From positions 1-64,000 of the forward strand of contig JBAMJV010007722.1 of NCBI GenBank assembly GCA_037951105.1: a stretch of 64,000 nt of DNA, in the 5' to 3' direction. The notes under the pieces were generated by a model that ran no database searches, was not told the origin of the DNA, and was given only the letters and a program-made list of their open reading frames with translations. Made by a program: the position numbers and the translations under genes. Positions 12,242 through 23,338 of this stretch are shown piece after piece (the first letter of the stretch is position 1; every line of letters begins with the position of its first letter). Source of the DNA: Echinarachnius parma (Eukaryota > Echinodermata > Echinoidea > Clypeasteroida > Echinarachniidae).

Positions 12242-13034
12242 CTGCACGAAGAGAAAGGAACAAACATAAACAACAAATTAATGACACAAATTTACAAATA
12301 AACTAAAATGAATTTATTCAATGAAAACCCTTGGTACTTCTGCACAGGAGCTGTTAAGAAATTAACATAAGGACGGCAAATAATTAATTATTACAAATTA
12401 GAAACTTATTTGAAAGATCTACATGTACTTCTCCACACAAATTTTGTGACCAGAATTCAGACCAGACCACAGGGGACATATTCTCCCAATAATTTGAAAG
12501 GAAAAAAAAAAAACAATGGCGGGAGAATATCTTCAGTTGCAATACATATTAAGGTATGCCCCCAATCAGTCCGCCCATGCTAAGACACTGTTTGATTGTA
12601 CATGTACTCACTTATTAAAATGAAACATGTCTATTTATTTATTTATTTGTTTATTTATTCAGCACCGTTTTCCAGGGGGCCCAGTAAACAAATCATACAT
12701 AATACATGCAATGAAATACATACTTGTTTATCATGACAAACAAAAGTTACATACATGTATACATGCAATGAAATACATACATGTACTTGTATATCATGAC
12801 AAACAAAAGATACATAATACATGCAATGAAATACGTACTTGTATATTAAACATGACATACAACAAAACATAATAATGGCACATGTGCCCCCAATAGTTTG
12901 CCAATTTTTTTTATTTTAAACATAGGGGAAAACCTTTGAAATACATAGTGTGCCCCCAACCTCCCCCCCCCCCCCCCCCCCACTCAAATTAGTTCGACCA
13001 GGCTTTGCCACTGTTTGATTGTATAAGTACTCAC
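12242..13034. other. Last intron: repeats only
   Basis: 793-bp intron. It contains a three-unit minisatellite of about 67 bp at 12694-12866 (core ATGCAATGAAATAC), two fragments of the hAT MITE family (12556-12590 and 12882-13011), and a C-run at 12961-12981. The stretch 12586-12625 resembles 13009-13045, including the GTACTCACTT donor region, so it is probably a decayed copy of the donor side of the SH2 exon. Confidence 0.75.
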
Positions 13035-13154
13035 TTTAATGATAGCGAATAGTCCCTCGCCGCGCTCTCACTCTTCCGGACCAAGTAGCTGCCCTCTTTG
13101 CACCTCCAGAGCTTCTTCTCCGCATCTGACCTTGAGAGCTTGCCATGGTACCAC
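13035..13154 (-). CDS. SHB-family adaptor, SH2 domain first half (FLVRES exon)
   Basis: 120-bp exon with acceptor ATCTTAG|G and donor TTAAA|GTGAGT. It encodes residues 275-313, opening WYHGKLSRSDAEKKL and continuing GSYLVRKSES and RDYSLSL. This is SH2 alpha-A to beta-C: the WYHG start, and the phosphotyrosine-binding beta-B arginine at Arg300 in the YLVRKS (FLVRES-type) motif. Vertebrate SHB reads WYHGAISR and SYLVRNS here. The exon begins exactly at the SH2 Trp, as I recall for vertebrate SHB genes. Two partial copies with about 140-bp spacing follow on the upstream side (acceptors at 13294 and 13435), with a third, more decayed remnant. Only this copy has the donor, the Arg and the full length, so it is called functional. 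Confidence 0.95.
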
Positions 13155-13216
13155 CTAAGATGGAATAAAAATGATAGAACATATTTAGGTGTTTGATTTA
13201 TTTTTTCAAACTTTTG

Positions 13217-13294
13217 GGGGCCAAGTAGCTGCCCTCTTTACGAGTCTTCACTTTCTTCACAGCATCTGACCTTGAGAGCTTGCCACGGTACCAC
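13217..13294 (-). pseudogene. Partial copy of the first SH2 exon (copy 1)
   Basis: Begins with the same TTAGGTGGTACC acceptor junction as the functional exon, 140 bp away. It reads WYRGKLSRSDAVKKV, then KEGSYL, and diverges before the phosphotyrosine-binding Arg; a stop follows shortly and no donor is visible. The sequence TGTGAAGAAAGTGAAGACT is shared with copy 2 but not with the functional exon, so the two copies are closest relatives. Confidence 0.85.
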
Positions 13295-13356
13295 CTAAGA
13301 TGGAATAAAATGATAAAACATATTTACTTGTTTGATTTATTTAAACTCTCACTTAT

Positions 13357-13435
13357 TTGTACCAAGTAGCTGCCCTCTTTACGAGTCTTCACTTTCTTCA
13401 CAGCATCTGACCTTGAGAGCTTGCCATGGTACCAC
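13357..13435 (-). pseudogene. Partial copy of the first SH2 exon (copy 2), possible cryptic exon
   Basis: Acceptor junction retained 141 bp beyond copy 1. Translation WYHGKLSRSDAVKKV, KEGSYLV, then QISES in place of RKSES, so the SH2 Arg is lost. A donor-like AATAA|GTGAGA lies within the copy, so it could be spliced as a short exon. A further remnant (13500-13580) keeps only fragments of the unit. Confidence 0.8.
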
Positions 13436-13819
13436 CTAAGATGGAATAAAATGATAAAAACATATTTACTTGTTTGATTTATTTACTCTCACTTTATATT
13501 TGTACCAAGCAGTAACACTCCTTGCCCATCTTCAGTTGTTGTTTTTTTCCCACATTGCCATGTAATCATCTAGACCGGAATAAAATGATTAAGAAGAATT
13601 CAGGATCAATGAAATATGGTGACCCAAATCTAATTTTTAGTGGCCCCGGGCCAGCGGGCCTATGCTAATTTCAAGCACTGACAAAAGGGTTTGAATAATA
13701 CTTGTATATCAAAGTTAAACAATCAGCAAAGTGAGAAGGAAATGGCCCTTTTATTAATTAAACAAGATGAATAATATATTATGTTCAGGACCAGTCCTGA
13801 ATGCCTGATTGAAAAGAGC

Positions 13820-14572
13820 ATATTATATGGTTCATGGATTTAGGACGTAGAATCAAAGATATCAAAATAACCAGCGAAATAGGAATGGAATAACCCTTGA
13901 ATTGAGAGTATAAACGAGATTAAATATATATAACAGCATTTAACATAACAAGTTTTAAGACAACTGGATTTAGAATAAAAAGTAAACAAACCGCAAAGTA
14001 AAAAGGAAACAGCCCTTTAATTGAGAGTGAATTAAAATGAGATAAATATTTGTTGGGTCCAATCGGAACCAGTCTGAGCATAATATACATTATATTATAA
14101 TATCTTTGGCATATAACAACAGGATTTAGAATCAAAGATATCAAAACAAACGGCCAAGTGAGAAGGAAACAGCCCTTTAATTGAGAGCAAATTAAAATTA
14201 TATAAATTATTTGTTTTGGTCCAGTCGAAAACCAGTCTGAGCATAATATACAAACTATATTATAATAACTTTGGCATATAACAACAGGATTTAGAATAAA
14301 AGATAAACAAACCGCAAAGTAAAAAGGAAACAGCCCTTTAATTGAGAGTGAATTAAAATTAGATAATAAATATTTTGTGGGTCTAGTCGGAACCAGTTGG
14401 AGCATACTATACACTATATTATAATATCTTTGGCATATAACGTACAACAGGATCTAGAATCAAAGATATCAAAATAAATAGCGAAGTAAGTAGGAGACGG
14501 CCCTTTAATTGAGAGCAAATTCAAATCAGATAAATATTTGTTGGGGTCCAGTCGGAGCATAATATATATACA
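13820..14572. repeat. Satellite array, unit about 165 bp (left part)
   Basis: About four and a half units with the core AGGATTTAGAATCAAAGATA, ACAGCCCTTTAATTGAGAG, CCAGTCGGAACCAGTC and TATATTATAATATCTTTGG. The array is interrupted at 14572/14573 by a Helitron and resumes at 15767. Unit lengths happen to keep one minus-strand frame open across three units (13920-14447), which is not evidence of a protein. Confidence 0.9.
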
Positions 14573-15766
14573 CTAGCTGTACCCGCGGAAATCCGCGGGT
14601 TTTTGAAAGAGAAAGACGATGATGACATAACAACACTTTAAAACTTTACAAAATATCCCACAGTCATCATTTAGATAGTAAGACAAAATAGACTCCGGCG
14701 ATTCAATCCTACCCCACAACCCGTCGGGGCCCCGTCCAACGATACATCCGACCAATGTATAACAAAATCATGATGGTTTAGTATCCACGCAAAGTTATTC
14801 AGTTATCCCCCATATTTCATTATGATCCATAATTTGTTCCGCTTGTATTAAAATAGATACAATAATATATGTTTGTGTTCTTGCTAATAAAGTAGCTTCG
14901 CCGCTCCCCCCCCCCCCCCCCCCCCCCCCGGGGCTCCAATTGCCTGTATGACAAATAACCTGTCGTGTCCCCTACACGTTTCATATCATAAACTTAAAGT
15001 TCTCCCGCGTATACCTTTGTTCATATTCTTGAAGATATTACCTCCCCCGTCCATTCTACCCCCACCCCCCCCCTCCCCACCCCCTAGGCGTCTCTTCTGG
15101 TACTGCATGGTAGCTTCGTGGCTGACTTAATACATCTTACCACAAGCTGGCGCAATTATAGTATCGTGTACGGTAGGGCGAATGAGATAGTGACCAGAGA
15201 CGATGGTCAGCAGGTCAGTGAGCTATGCAAATAAACTACGGTTCGGTGGGGTAATTAGATGACTGCGCGACGTGTATACACGGCTGTACAGCCATTGCGC
15301 GTTGTATAACCGCAGCTAAATTGAAGTTGTCGCATTTTGTCGTCGATGCACTTACAAACACGATGCCAATCGGCAATAGCGATCATTACCATACCATCCG
15401 CGTAATATAAATATTGATATTTATCAAAACCTGGGTAGTTTCGCAACGTGTTATATCTAAAATGTTTTCTCGATATATTATTTATTTTATCTACTCCAAT
15501 TTATATTCTTACAAATACTTTTACGGCGATAAATCGTTAGTCAATGCTCGGCGTCTTAAACGGGCAATTGACGTTGCTGACTTTCCCTTTTCTTCGATCT
15601 GGACGACGACCACGGGGCGGGAGCGACTCGGGAATGCCTTATTGTCCTCCGCAAAACGTATATCCTTCGATCGCGACGGTCGGGAAGTCGCCGAATCCTC
15701 GGGGTGAGGATATCTCGAGTGGGAACCATTTTGGGGGGTTGAAGCTTACCGTATTAATATAATAGA
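14573..15766 (-). mobile_element. Non-autonomous Helitron, 1194 bp
   Basis: Read on the minus strand it begins TCTATTATATTAATACGG and ends with a perfect 8-bp-stem hairpin (ACCCGCGG, loop, CCGCGGGT), four bases, then CTAG. It lies between A and T. Removing it restores ATACATTATATTATAATATC, exactly the sequence of a neighbouring satellite unit at 14085-14104. TC start, hairpin, CTRR end, A/T target and no target duplication together define a Helitron. There is no Rep/helicase coding capacity. The interior includes a C-run (14907-14929) and a CpG-rich block (15590-15720) unlike its surroundings. Confidence 0.9.
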
Positions 15767-16045
15767 TTATATTATAATATCTTTGGCATATAACAACTAC
15801 AGGATTTAGAATCAAAGATATCAAAACAAACAACCCCAGAGAGAAGGAAATGACCCTTTAATTGAGAGCAAATTAAAATTATATCAATTATTTTTTGGGG
15901 TCCAGTCGAAAACCAGTCGGAGCGTACTATACATCATATTATAATAACTTTGGCATAGATACATACTGTATAACAACAGGATTTGTCATCAAGGATATCA
16001 AAACAAATAACCCGAGTGAGAAGGAAATAAGCCCTAGGATCGAGA
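15767..16045. repeat. Satellite array, unit about 165-190 bp (right part)
   Basis: Resumes the 13.8-kb satellite directly after the Helitron, with about one and a half units (AACTTTGGCATA, AACAGGATTT, GAGAAGGAAAT). Confidence 0.88.
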
Positions 16046-16078
16046 GTCCGAGTGAGAGTGGATGACTAAGCGCTTCCT

Positions 16079-16395
16079 TGTTGTTATGATGTCAATGCAA
16101 CGTACGTGCCTCGGACTATCACGTCACAAGACAACGGGTACCAGCTCGTCACCGCGTTTTCAATAAACGATTGTATTAACCCCTTGACTACAGGAACCAG
16201 GCGGGTTGTATACAAAGTCTATAGAAATTTCAGAACTCCTCGAAGGAAACGGGTTAAAGGGATCTAGTAGATTTGTCGACACACATGTGCAAAAACTGTT
16301 ATGATGTCAATGAAACGTACAGTACGTGCCTTGGACACTGGCGTCATAAGATAACGTACCAGCTCGTCACTGTGTTTTCAATAAGTTATTACAAG
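16079..16395. repeat. Two-unit duplication carrying TTAA element insertions
   Basis: 16081-16165 and 16299-16385 match (ATGATGTCAATG, CGTACGTGCC, TACCAGCTCGTCAC, TTTTCAATAA). Between them lie an 80-bp TTAA element (16176-16257) and the left end of a 380-bp-family MITE that starts at the same TTAA. Confidence 0.75.
16176..16257. mobile_element. 80-bp TTAA micro-element (copy 3)
   Basis: TTAACCCCTTGACTACAGGA to GGAAACGGGTTAA. Its right TTAA is also the left TTAA of a 380-bp-family fragment (from 16258). Confidence 0.8.
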
Positions 16396-16401
16396 TATTA
16401 A

Positions 16402-17075
16402 AAGGATCTATTTACTTTGTAGACACCTGACCTGTGCAAAAAGTGGCCAAGTGTTGATATCTGATATGTCCACTAAGTGGTGTGTGAAAATTCCATGGTA
16501 AATGAATATCATAATATAGATTGACTGAGTAATGAGAGAAAATGCAAAGTGATATTTGCTAAGTCATTGCACTAACTTTGTAAACAGTTAAAATCTTGAA
16601 ATCCAAACACTTCAGTCATAAATATCTTTCCAACGAAAAGAGAAATTTGGAGGGGAAAAAACCTGTTCCATGCTTCTAATTTTTGTAGTTCAAGGTATGT
16701 GTGGACCGACTGTGAGACTTAAGATTTGTAGACTTTAAATATTGATGTTAATTATCCATTTAAAATCAAAGTATCTGGATAAAAAAATGTTAGCTTTTGA
16801 ATTTTAGCTTTTGCTTTGCTTTTAGCTAAGCTTTTAATGAGCTTTTATTAAGCGTCAATTATAATTATCACAATCAATTCCTTTTTTATTAAACTTTGTA
16901 AACAGTTGAAATTCTCCCAGGGAGATCTTGAAATCCAAACACTTCAGTCATAAATATCTTTCCAACGAAAAGAGAAATTTGGAGGAAAACAAACCTGTTC
17001 CATGCTTCTAATTTTTGTAGTTCAAGGTATGTGTGGACCGACTGTGAGACTTAAGATTTGTAGACTTTAAATATT
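16402..17075. mobile_element. TTAA-flanked MITE of the 380-bp family, enlarged by internal duplication
   Basis: Left end AAGGATCTATTTACTTTG after TTAA (16398-16401), then the family body (ATATGTCCACTAAG, ATGCAAAGTGATATT). A segment of about 334 bp is tandemly repeated (16573-16900 and 16893-17231). The two copies differ at few positions, so this duplication is recent. The right end is not clean. Confidence 0.7.
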
Positions 17076-17479
17076 GATGTTAATTATCCATTTAAAATCA
17101 AAGTATCTGGATAAAAAAATGTTAGCTTTTGAATTTTAGCTTTTGCTTTGCTTTTAGCTAAGCTTTTAATGAGCTTTTATTAAGCGTCAATTATAATTAT
17201 CACAATCAATTCCTTTTTTATTAAACTTTTTTCCCCAAATCATACTTTCCTTTTTTTTATACCACAGGTGATGATCTTTAAAATTGTCTTCAAACTTTCT
17301 TTCAAATTCAATATCTTGTATAGTTCATAACAGCAAACCTGCGTTGTTATAAATCGGAAATGACCGCAGGCATATTGTACAGATGGGGTACATACATTTA
17401 CCGGAAAACTGTAGGATTATAGTCTTTGGATTTGAGTAATACTTGTTACTATCTATTATATGTGACATCAATTGCTGGG

Positions 17480-18045
17480 TTAAAGGGATCCATTGACTCT
17501 GTCTGAAAGTTCAACTAAAATCACCTGTGACAGAGCTTTTTACATTTCTCTTTTAACCTGCTTTTTGGCTTTTATGGAAACAATAGAATGAAATGGGTTT
17601 TTGATTTTTTACAAATGTCTCCCTAATTATGGAGATGATGGAGTGAAAAGTGTTCCAGGAATATGATATATGTCTGTTGATTAAAGTCAAAATCAATGGG
17701 AAGGGTGATAAAATCTTAAATCAATTTTCACTTTTCACTATGCAATAAAAACAGTGTTCCTTTATAAAAAAAAAATGTTAACACATCATTCCAAAAATGC
17801 TTTAGGATTGAGATTTCAAATATCACAAAATTTAAAAATCTTGTGAAGTTTAAATGATTCACTTTAAAATCTTAAATAAATTTTCACTTTTCACTATGCA
17901 ATATAAAAACAGTGTTCCTTTATACAAAATTAAAACACATCGTTACAAAAAATGCTGCAATGATATTGTTGGGATTGAGATCTCAAATATCACTTAAAAA
18001 TTAAAAAAATCTTGTGAAGTTTATAATGATTCACTTTAACAGGTT
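17480..18045. mobile_element. Older TTAA-family repeat with duplicated right half
   Basis: Starts GGGTTAAAGGGATCC. It contains two copies of a block of about 180 bp (TCACTTTTCACTATGCAAT, ACAGTGTTCCTTTATA, GAGATTTCAAATATCAC), the second ending ATTCACTTTAACAGG. Distant relatives are at 1107-1490 and 1880-2245. The superfamily is inferred from its TTAA-AGGG start only. Confidence 0.5.
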
Positions 18046-18184
18046 GGGGGAGAAAACATTTGCGATTGTCTAGGTGACAAGCATACAAGTCGTTTCAAAA
18101 GGTCACGGCGATGATGTCACGTCCTCTTCGCTCGGCGAATGACATCACGATGAAACGACGATGACATCAAAATGACAGCTAAGC

Positions 18185-19460
18185 TGCAGACAAATTGGCA
18201 CCAACTGGTAAGTAGTGGCCCAAATTGTTGAACTCGCTACGGAAACACAAAAGTCGTCTCAACTCTCAATGGATATACAATGTGTATCGTGACTATGATC
18301 GTCCTTCAGATCAACGAGTGACATGGATTGAAATGCATGACATCATTCAGACTCTACAAATGACATCATACAAAGAGTCAAAGACATCAACATTTTTTAA
18401 AAACTTGAGACAATATGGCACCAATTGGTTAGCGTCACAATCTGTTGAGCTTGTTTAGGAACAAAACAAAAAGTCTTAATGGATTTTCAATGTGTACAAT
18501 CATCATTCAGACTCTACGGGTGACATCATACAAAGTTACAAAGACATCAACATTTTTAAAAACTCGAGATAATTCGGCACCAATTGGTTAGTAGCTCAAA
18601 CTGTTGAACTCGCTATCGAAACACAAAAGAAGTTTTGATGGATATAAAATGTGTATCGTTATCGTCCTTCAGACACTTCGGGTGACATCATACAAAAATA
18701 CAATGACGTCAATATCTTTAAAAAATTAAAGAGACTTTAAATTCTGGCCCCATAATTTGTTTGTATCAAATCTTTTGAAGCCACTTTCGAGACCCAAAAG
18801 AAGTATTAATGGATATAACATGTTATTTTAAATTCTACAAAGGATGTTACATGTAAAATGGCCTTCAGTATCTACGAGTGACATCATACAAAATTACAAT
18901 GACATCACTATTTAGACTTTTTTGTCACTACAATTTGTTTTAATTTTTAATCTTTTGAACCCATTATTGAAAACCAAAAGAGACTTCCAGAATCTACAAC
19001 TGACATCATACAAACTAATACATTGCCATCAATATATTTAAAAACTTGAAGACTTTAGCAGCATAATTTGTTTTATCCAATCTTTTGAACTCGCTATTGA
19101 AGTACAAATGTAATCACAACCGATGTAACATGCTCATTTTGAATCCTACAAATGGATATCAAATGTGTTTCTACATTTGTATGTCATTCAGTCGCCAATC
19201 AGTCCCTATGCAAGTACAAATATGCCATCATATGAAATTACCAGTTGGCATAAATATTTCAAAAACTCAAAGACATTTTGGAACTACAATTTTTTGTCAT
19301 TGGTTTAGACAAATGGATGTAGCATGTTCACTTTACAATTTCACAAAAGGATATAAAATATAAAGTACATAAACATCATTTTAATAGACTCTGCAAATGA
19401 CGTGAATATGGTATGGCAAAGACATCGGAATAGGAAAGCAAGAGACAATGTGGCACCAAT
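18185..19460. repeat. Degenerate tandem array, unit about 130-190 bp
   Basis: Seven or so diverged units sharing TGGCACCAATTGGTTAG, TTGAACTCGCTA, GGATATAACATGTG and ACATCATACAAA. Similarity falls towards the right. It lies within the intron between the linker exon and the SH2 exon. Confidence 0.8.
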
Positions 19461-19912
19461 CGTTTGCTAACTATTAAGCCCAATCTTTTTATATATTGTA
19501 TAATGTCATATGATGTGGATTTTACAAAATGACATATATATGTCATTAAGAAATCACAATGAAATGAATGACATGTGAGTGAGACAGTGCTGTACTTTGG
19601 CAACATTTGGCTTCTAAATCAAGATGTCAACCCCATTGTCATAATTCATTCACGTCTTATTAACTAAAGTAATACACAGATTTAAAGGAAATATCTACTA
19701 TATTATATATCCTTCTAAAGAAGATATGACTCAACAAAAAAAGCATGAATCTATTAAATCATAATACAGGATCAGGTGTCAATAATGGCATCATTTAATT
19801 GCTATGGTAGGGTGTACTGTACTACATTAAAAACTGTAATTATGTACCAATGACTATCATCATACCAAAACTCATTTTCCTTATCTGGTATCAATTTGCT
19901 TGTGATCATTAA

Positions 19913-20292
19913 AGGGATCTTGTAACTTTGTTGACATGTACAAAAAGTGATAAGTGGTTGATACAATGTATATTGTTGTTATCTGATATGTCCACTGAGT
20001 GTTGGGTGAAAAATTCAAGTTAAATGGACGTTATATGGCTGAGTAATGAGCAAATGCAAAGTGATATTCACTAACTCATTGCACTCACTTTGTACACGGA
20101 TTTCGCGGTCCAGTGGATAATTTAACATCTGAACATTTAAATCATAAATATCTTTTTAATGAAAGGGAAATGTGAAAAACCGAAACCTGTCCCATGCTTT
20201 TATTGTTAATACAATTTATACAACAAGGTATGAGGGAACCGCTAGAATTCCAATTGGATTTTGAGGATTTGGACAATGTTACTAAAGTCCCT
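19913..20292. mobile_element. TTAA-flanked MITE, 380-bp family (copy 1)
   Basis: TTAA at 19909-19912 and 20293-20296; ends AGGGATCTTGTAAC and GTTACTAAAGTCCCT. The TTAAAGG terminus and TTAA duplication are typical of the T2/Kolobok superfamily, which is an assignment by analogy. Confidence 0.8.
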
Positions 20293-20470
20293 TTAAAACC
20301 AATAGAGCACGATTAAGTTTCAGGAACAATCAAGATGAAAATTATGATCAATTAGTCCAATTAATACTAAAATCTGCAATGGTATCGATACGTACATGAG
20401 CTTGAAATGTTAATGGTGCAAACTGACACTATAACCCGCACAAAATGTACATAGACTTGTGGTATCCCTG

Positions 20471-21003
20471 GCGGATATTTCACAAAGATCCTATGTTGAA
20501 CTTAAAGATCCTAAGTTCGACCTAACTATTATGGAAAGCCATTTGTAGCCTTGGAATACGATATATTCAAAAGCAAAAATGCAAGTACTTTTCATAAATG
20601 TTGCATCAAGAACATGAAATCTCCTCGATAATAGAAAATATTAATGATTTGAATCAACATTTTATGACTTTGAAAAAATGACTTTTCCAACAATTTTTCA
20701 AGGAAACTAATGGCTTTCCATAATTTTTAAGTCCAACTTAGAGTTAAGTTCAACTTAGGATCTTTGTGAAACACCCCATTTTTGGTAAAAGTTTTTTTAA
20801 AAGGCACAAAATGCTGATTCAAATCATATAGATATTCTATTATCATAGAGATTTCATGTTATTGATGTAACATTTATGAAAAGTCTAAGGTACTTGCATT
20901 TAAGCTCTTAAATATATTTTATTCCAAGACTACAAATGGCTTCCCATACTTTTTAAGTCCAACTTAGAGTTAAGTTCAGCTTAGTGTCTTTGTGAAACAC
21001 CCC
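20471..21003. mobile_element. Fold-back MITE with a second inverted half
   Basis: 20471-20777 is bounded by inverted repeats (TTTCACAAAGATCC and GGATCTTTGTGAAACACCCC, with AACTTAAGATCCTAAG-like inner arms). 20810-21003 is an inverted copy of the left half, ending TTAAGTTCAGCTTAGTGTCTTTG. The whole makes a long interrupted palindrome. No coding capacity. Confidence 0.75.
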
Positions 21004-21202
21004 CCTGGTGTGTTAACCCATTCAGGACTGGTCCTGAAAATACTCTGGCTTGGGTCTATGGAGAATGTGTTGTACCAATCATCTTTAATGGTTTGACACT
21101 GTTGTGGGAATGACATAATTAGGATGAAAAGAGTTAATTCTGAATTTAAAGACTCCACCTCATACAAAGTACTTTCCCCGTGACTGGTTTCTAATGACAT
21201 TA

Positions 21203-21740
21203 AAGGGATAGATCTAGTAACTTTGTTGGCAAGTGCAAAAAGTGATGAGTAATTAATAAAATGTGTATTGGAGCGATCTGATATGTGCAAAAATGCAACT
21301 CATCGCACTTACTTTGTACACGGCTTAAATTATCCCGTAGACAGTTTAATATCTGAACGCTTCAATCGTAAATAAGTTTTGAGGATTTAGACAATGTTAA
21401 AGGGACTTAAGTAACTTTGTTAGTGGGTAGAACGTACTGTCTCACTGAGTGATGGATGAAATGCCATATATGGCTTAGAAAATGAGCAATAATGCCATTT
21501 ACTGATTCATTTTCATAGTAATGTACACAGTTTGAAAGCATTCTAAGGACACTTTCACATTCTATTATACATTGTACAAACAAATACAAACAATATGAAA
21601 AAGGGGACATTTGGGGGGGGGGGGGAAAGAAATTAAAACACTTTTAATTTTTCCATTAGAAAGAGGAACACAGCAAGGCCAAAAAGGAACGCTTTCAATG
21701 ATTTTCATAAATTTTGACCAAGTTACTAATTTCCTTTAAT
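21203..21740. mobile_element. Two truncated copies of the 380-bp TTAA family, head to tail
   Basis: First copy begins TTAAAGGGATAGATC at 21199 and is internally deleted. The second begins at the next TTAAAGGGAC (21394) and ends near ATTTCCTTTAAT. The copies abut at a shared TTAA. Confidence 0.65.
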
Positions 21741-22013
21741 TTTTAATCACTTTGAGACTTTTCCTCATACAAAATACATGTACTTTCCCTGTGACTGGTT
21801 TCTCATTACATTTTATTAGGGCGGAGCCACCATTCCTGGTTTATACTTCCTTGTTATTCGCTTATCCTTTCAAAACAGTTTTGTTGCAGTCTTTACTAAA
21901 AACATCTTGAAAATACATGTACACAGTCCAGTGTAAAAGAATGTGTAATCCTGATGCATATTATATGGTGTAACATTGGTCTTTAGAAGAAAAAAAAGAC
22001 AAATCCTTCCACG

Positions 22014-22176
22014 GGGGTGTAGCATAAAGAGTTGCGATTAATCACAAACTTGCGATTGATCGCAAATCAGAAAGTATGCACATTTGAGCAAATCAGATTT
22101 TTACATTTAGGCGCATTTCCTGACTTGCCATTAATCACAACTTTGCGATGAATGGCAACTCTTTATTCAACACCCC
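22014..22176. mobile_element. Fold-back MITE, GGGGTGTNGCATAAAGAG family (copy 1)
   Basis: 163 bp with terminal inverted repeats GGGGTGTAGCATAAAGAG and CTCTTTATTCAACACCCC. The inner arms repeat TTGCGATTAATCACAA-like palindromes. A second copy is at 22416-22540. Confidence 0.8.
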
Positions 22177-22344
22177 TTGGTCACCATTTTACCACCTGGG
22201 TGGCAAGCAGCAAATGTGGATAAAATTGCGTTTCTTTAAACTTTAAGTGCCAGGGATTTAAATGCTCTATGGCATTTGTGTGTATTGTAATGTCGCATAA
22301 ATGCAAGCTTGGCACTCAAGGAATTAAGGACAAACGCAATGGGC

Positions 22345-22412
22345 CTGCACCGATTTAGAACTCAGAATCACAATGATCGGAAAGCACACGCTCTACCAAT
22401 CTTGCCACACCC
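22345..22412 (-). repeat. tRNA-like SINE head or tRNA pseudogene
   Basis: The minus strand carries a box-A-like TGGCAAGATTGGTAGAGCG and a box-B-like GAGTTCTAAATC at tRNA spacing. Stems are imperfect, so this is a tRNA-derived relic, not a functional tRNA. Confidence 0.5.
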
Positions 22413-22415
22413 ACA

Positions 22416-22540
22416 GGGGTGTTGCATAAAGAGTTGCGATCACTCGCAAAGTTGCTATTAAATGGAAGTCTAAATCAGATCAGATTTGCTTATTTAGACA
22501 CATTTTCTGGCTTGCATTTAATCACAACTTTGCAACACCC
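22416..22540. mobile_element. Fold-back MITE, GGGGTGTNGCATAAAGAG family (copy 2)
   Basis: Left end GGGGTGTTGCATAAAGAG; right end ATCACAACTTTGCAACACCCC runs into a C-run. Same family as 22014-22176, lying 35 bp from the linker exon's donor. Confidence 0.7.
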
Positions 22541-22574
22541 CCCCCCCCCCATTTAAATAAAAACCGATACTCAC

Positions 22575-22713
22575 GTTTGGTGTTCGAGGGGCAGTTTTGG
22601 ATCTATGAGCTCTGCGTGGAGGTGCATCGCTGGCTTGGGTTTGATGTCCAGTTTCATGGCCTTCTTGTTGTCCAGTAGAGGCAATACCCTCCCTGCGATA
22701 TGTTTCTCTTTAT
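22575..22713 (-). CDS. SHB-family adaptor, linker exon before the SH2 domain
   Basis: 139-bp exon with acceptor TTCTCAG and donor AAAC|GTGAGT. The phase fits the preceding exon (G+AT gives Asp228) and the next one (AC+G gives Thr274). Translation runs DKEKHIAGRVLPLLDN, then a Lys-rich stretch, and ends DPKLPLEHQ-T. In vertebrate SHB-family proteins the same position reads DPxxPLEKQ directly before the SH2 domain, so the exon boundary looks conserved. A partial copy of its 5' (acceptor) part lies upstream at 22813-22900, and a shorter remnant at 23583-23606. The functional exon is told from the copies by its intact donor and by continuity with the SH2 exon. Confidence 0.92.
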
Positions 22714-22812
22714 CTGAGAACAAAATATCAAAATCGAAGTCAAAGTAAAGATGAGATGGAGATCAGGCAGGGAGATGAGGAAGAGGAGCAGAACAAGGAA
22801 GAACCTCGTTGC

Positions 22813-22900
22813 CATCTTCTTGTTGATCTCCCCCCCCCCCACCCCTGGATGGGATCCCCAGTAGGGGCAACACCCTCCCTGCGTGATGCTTCTCTTTTTT
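22813..22900 (-). pseudogene. Partial copy of the linker exon
   Basis: Duplicates the acceptor (TTCTCAG) and the first codons of the linker exon at a 187-bp offset, reading KKEKHHAGRVLPLL against DKEKHIAGRVLPLL. A 30-bp C-rich insertion separates it from a second matching block (CTTCTTGTTG). The donor half is absent. Flanking intron sequence (AACATATCAAAT and following) is duplicated too. Confidence 0.8.
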
Positions 22901-22959
22901 CTGAGAACAACATATCAAATAAAAGTCAAAGTTACCATGAGATGGGGGAGATGGAGGAG

Positions 22960-23330
22960 AAGGATGAGGATGTGAATTAGGATGAGGATGAGGATGAGGA
23001 GGATGAGGATGAGGATGAGGATGAGGATGAGGATGAGGATGAGGATGAGGATGAGGATGAGGATGAGGATGAGGATGAGGATGAGGATGAGGATGAGGAT
23101 GAGGATGAGGATGAGGATGAGGATGAGGATGAGGATGAGGATGAGGATGAGGATGAGGATGAGGATGAGGATGAGGATGAGGATGAGGATGAGGATGAGG
23201 ATGAGGATGAGGATGAGGATGAGGAAGAGGATGAGGATGAGGATGAGGATGAGGATGAGGATGAGGATGAGGATGAGGATGAGGATGAGGATGAGGATGA
23301 GGATGAGGATGAGGATGAGGATGAGGAGGA
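22960..23330. repeat. (GAGGAT)n hexanucleotide array in an intron
   Basis: About 58 nearly perfect hexamer units, with one GAAGAG variant near 23223 and one missing triplet near 22999. The array is open in all three frames on both strands, producing His-Pro, poly-Ser and Arg-Met strings that are not proteins. It sits 250-620 bp from two splice sites of the SHB-like gene. Confidence 0.97.
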
Positions 23331-23338
23331 GTAGTAGT

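Noticed and set aside
13920-14447. 175-codon minus-strand frame with internal repeats
   Set aside because: It is the 165-bp satellite read through three units whose lengths are close to multiples of three; there is no start context or domain.
18185-19460. Regular repeats resembling a CRISPR array
   Set aside because: Eukaryotic context, long degenerate units and no constant repeat/spacer pattern.
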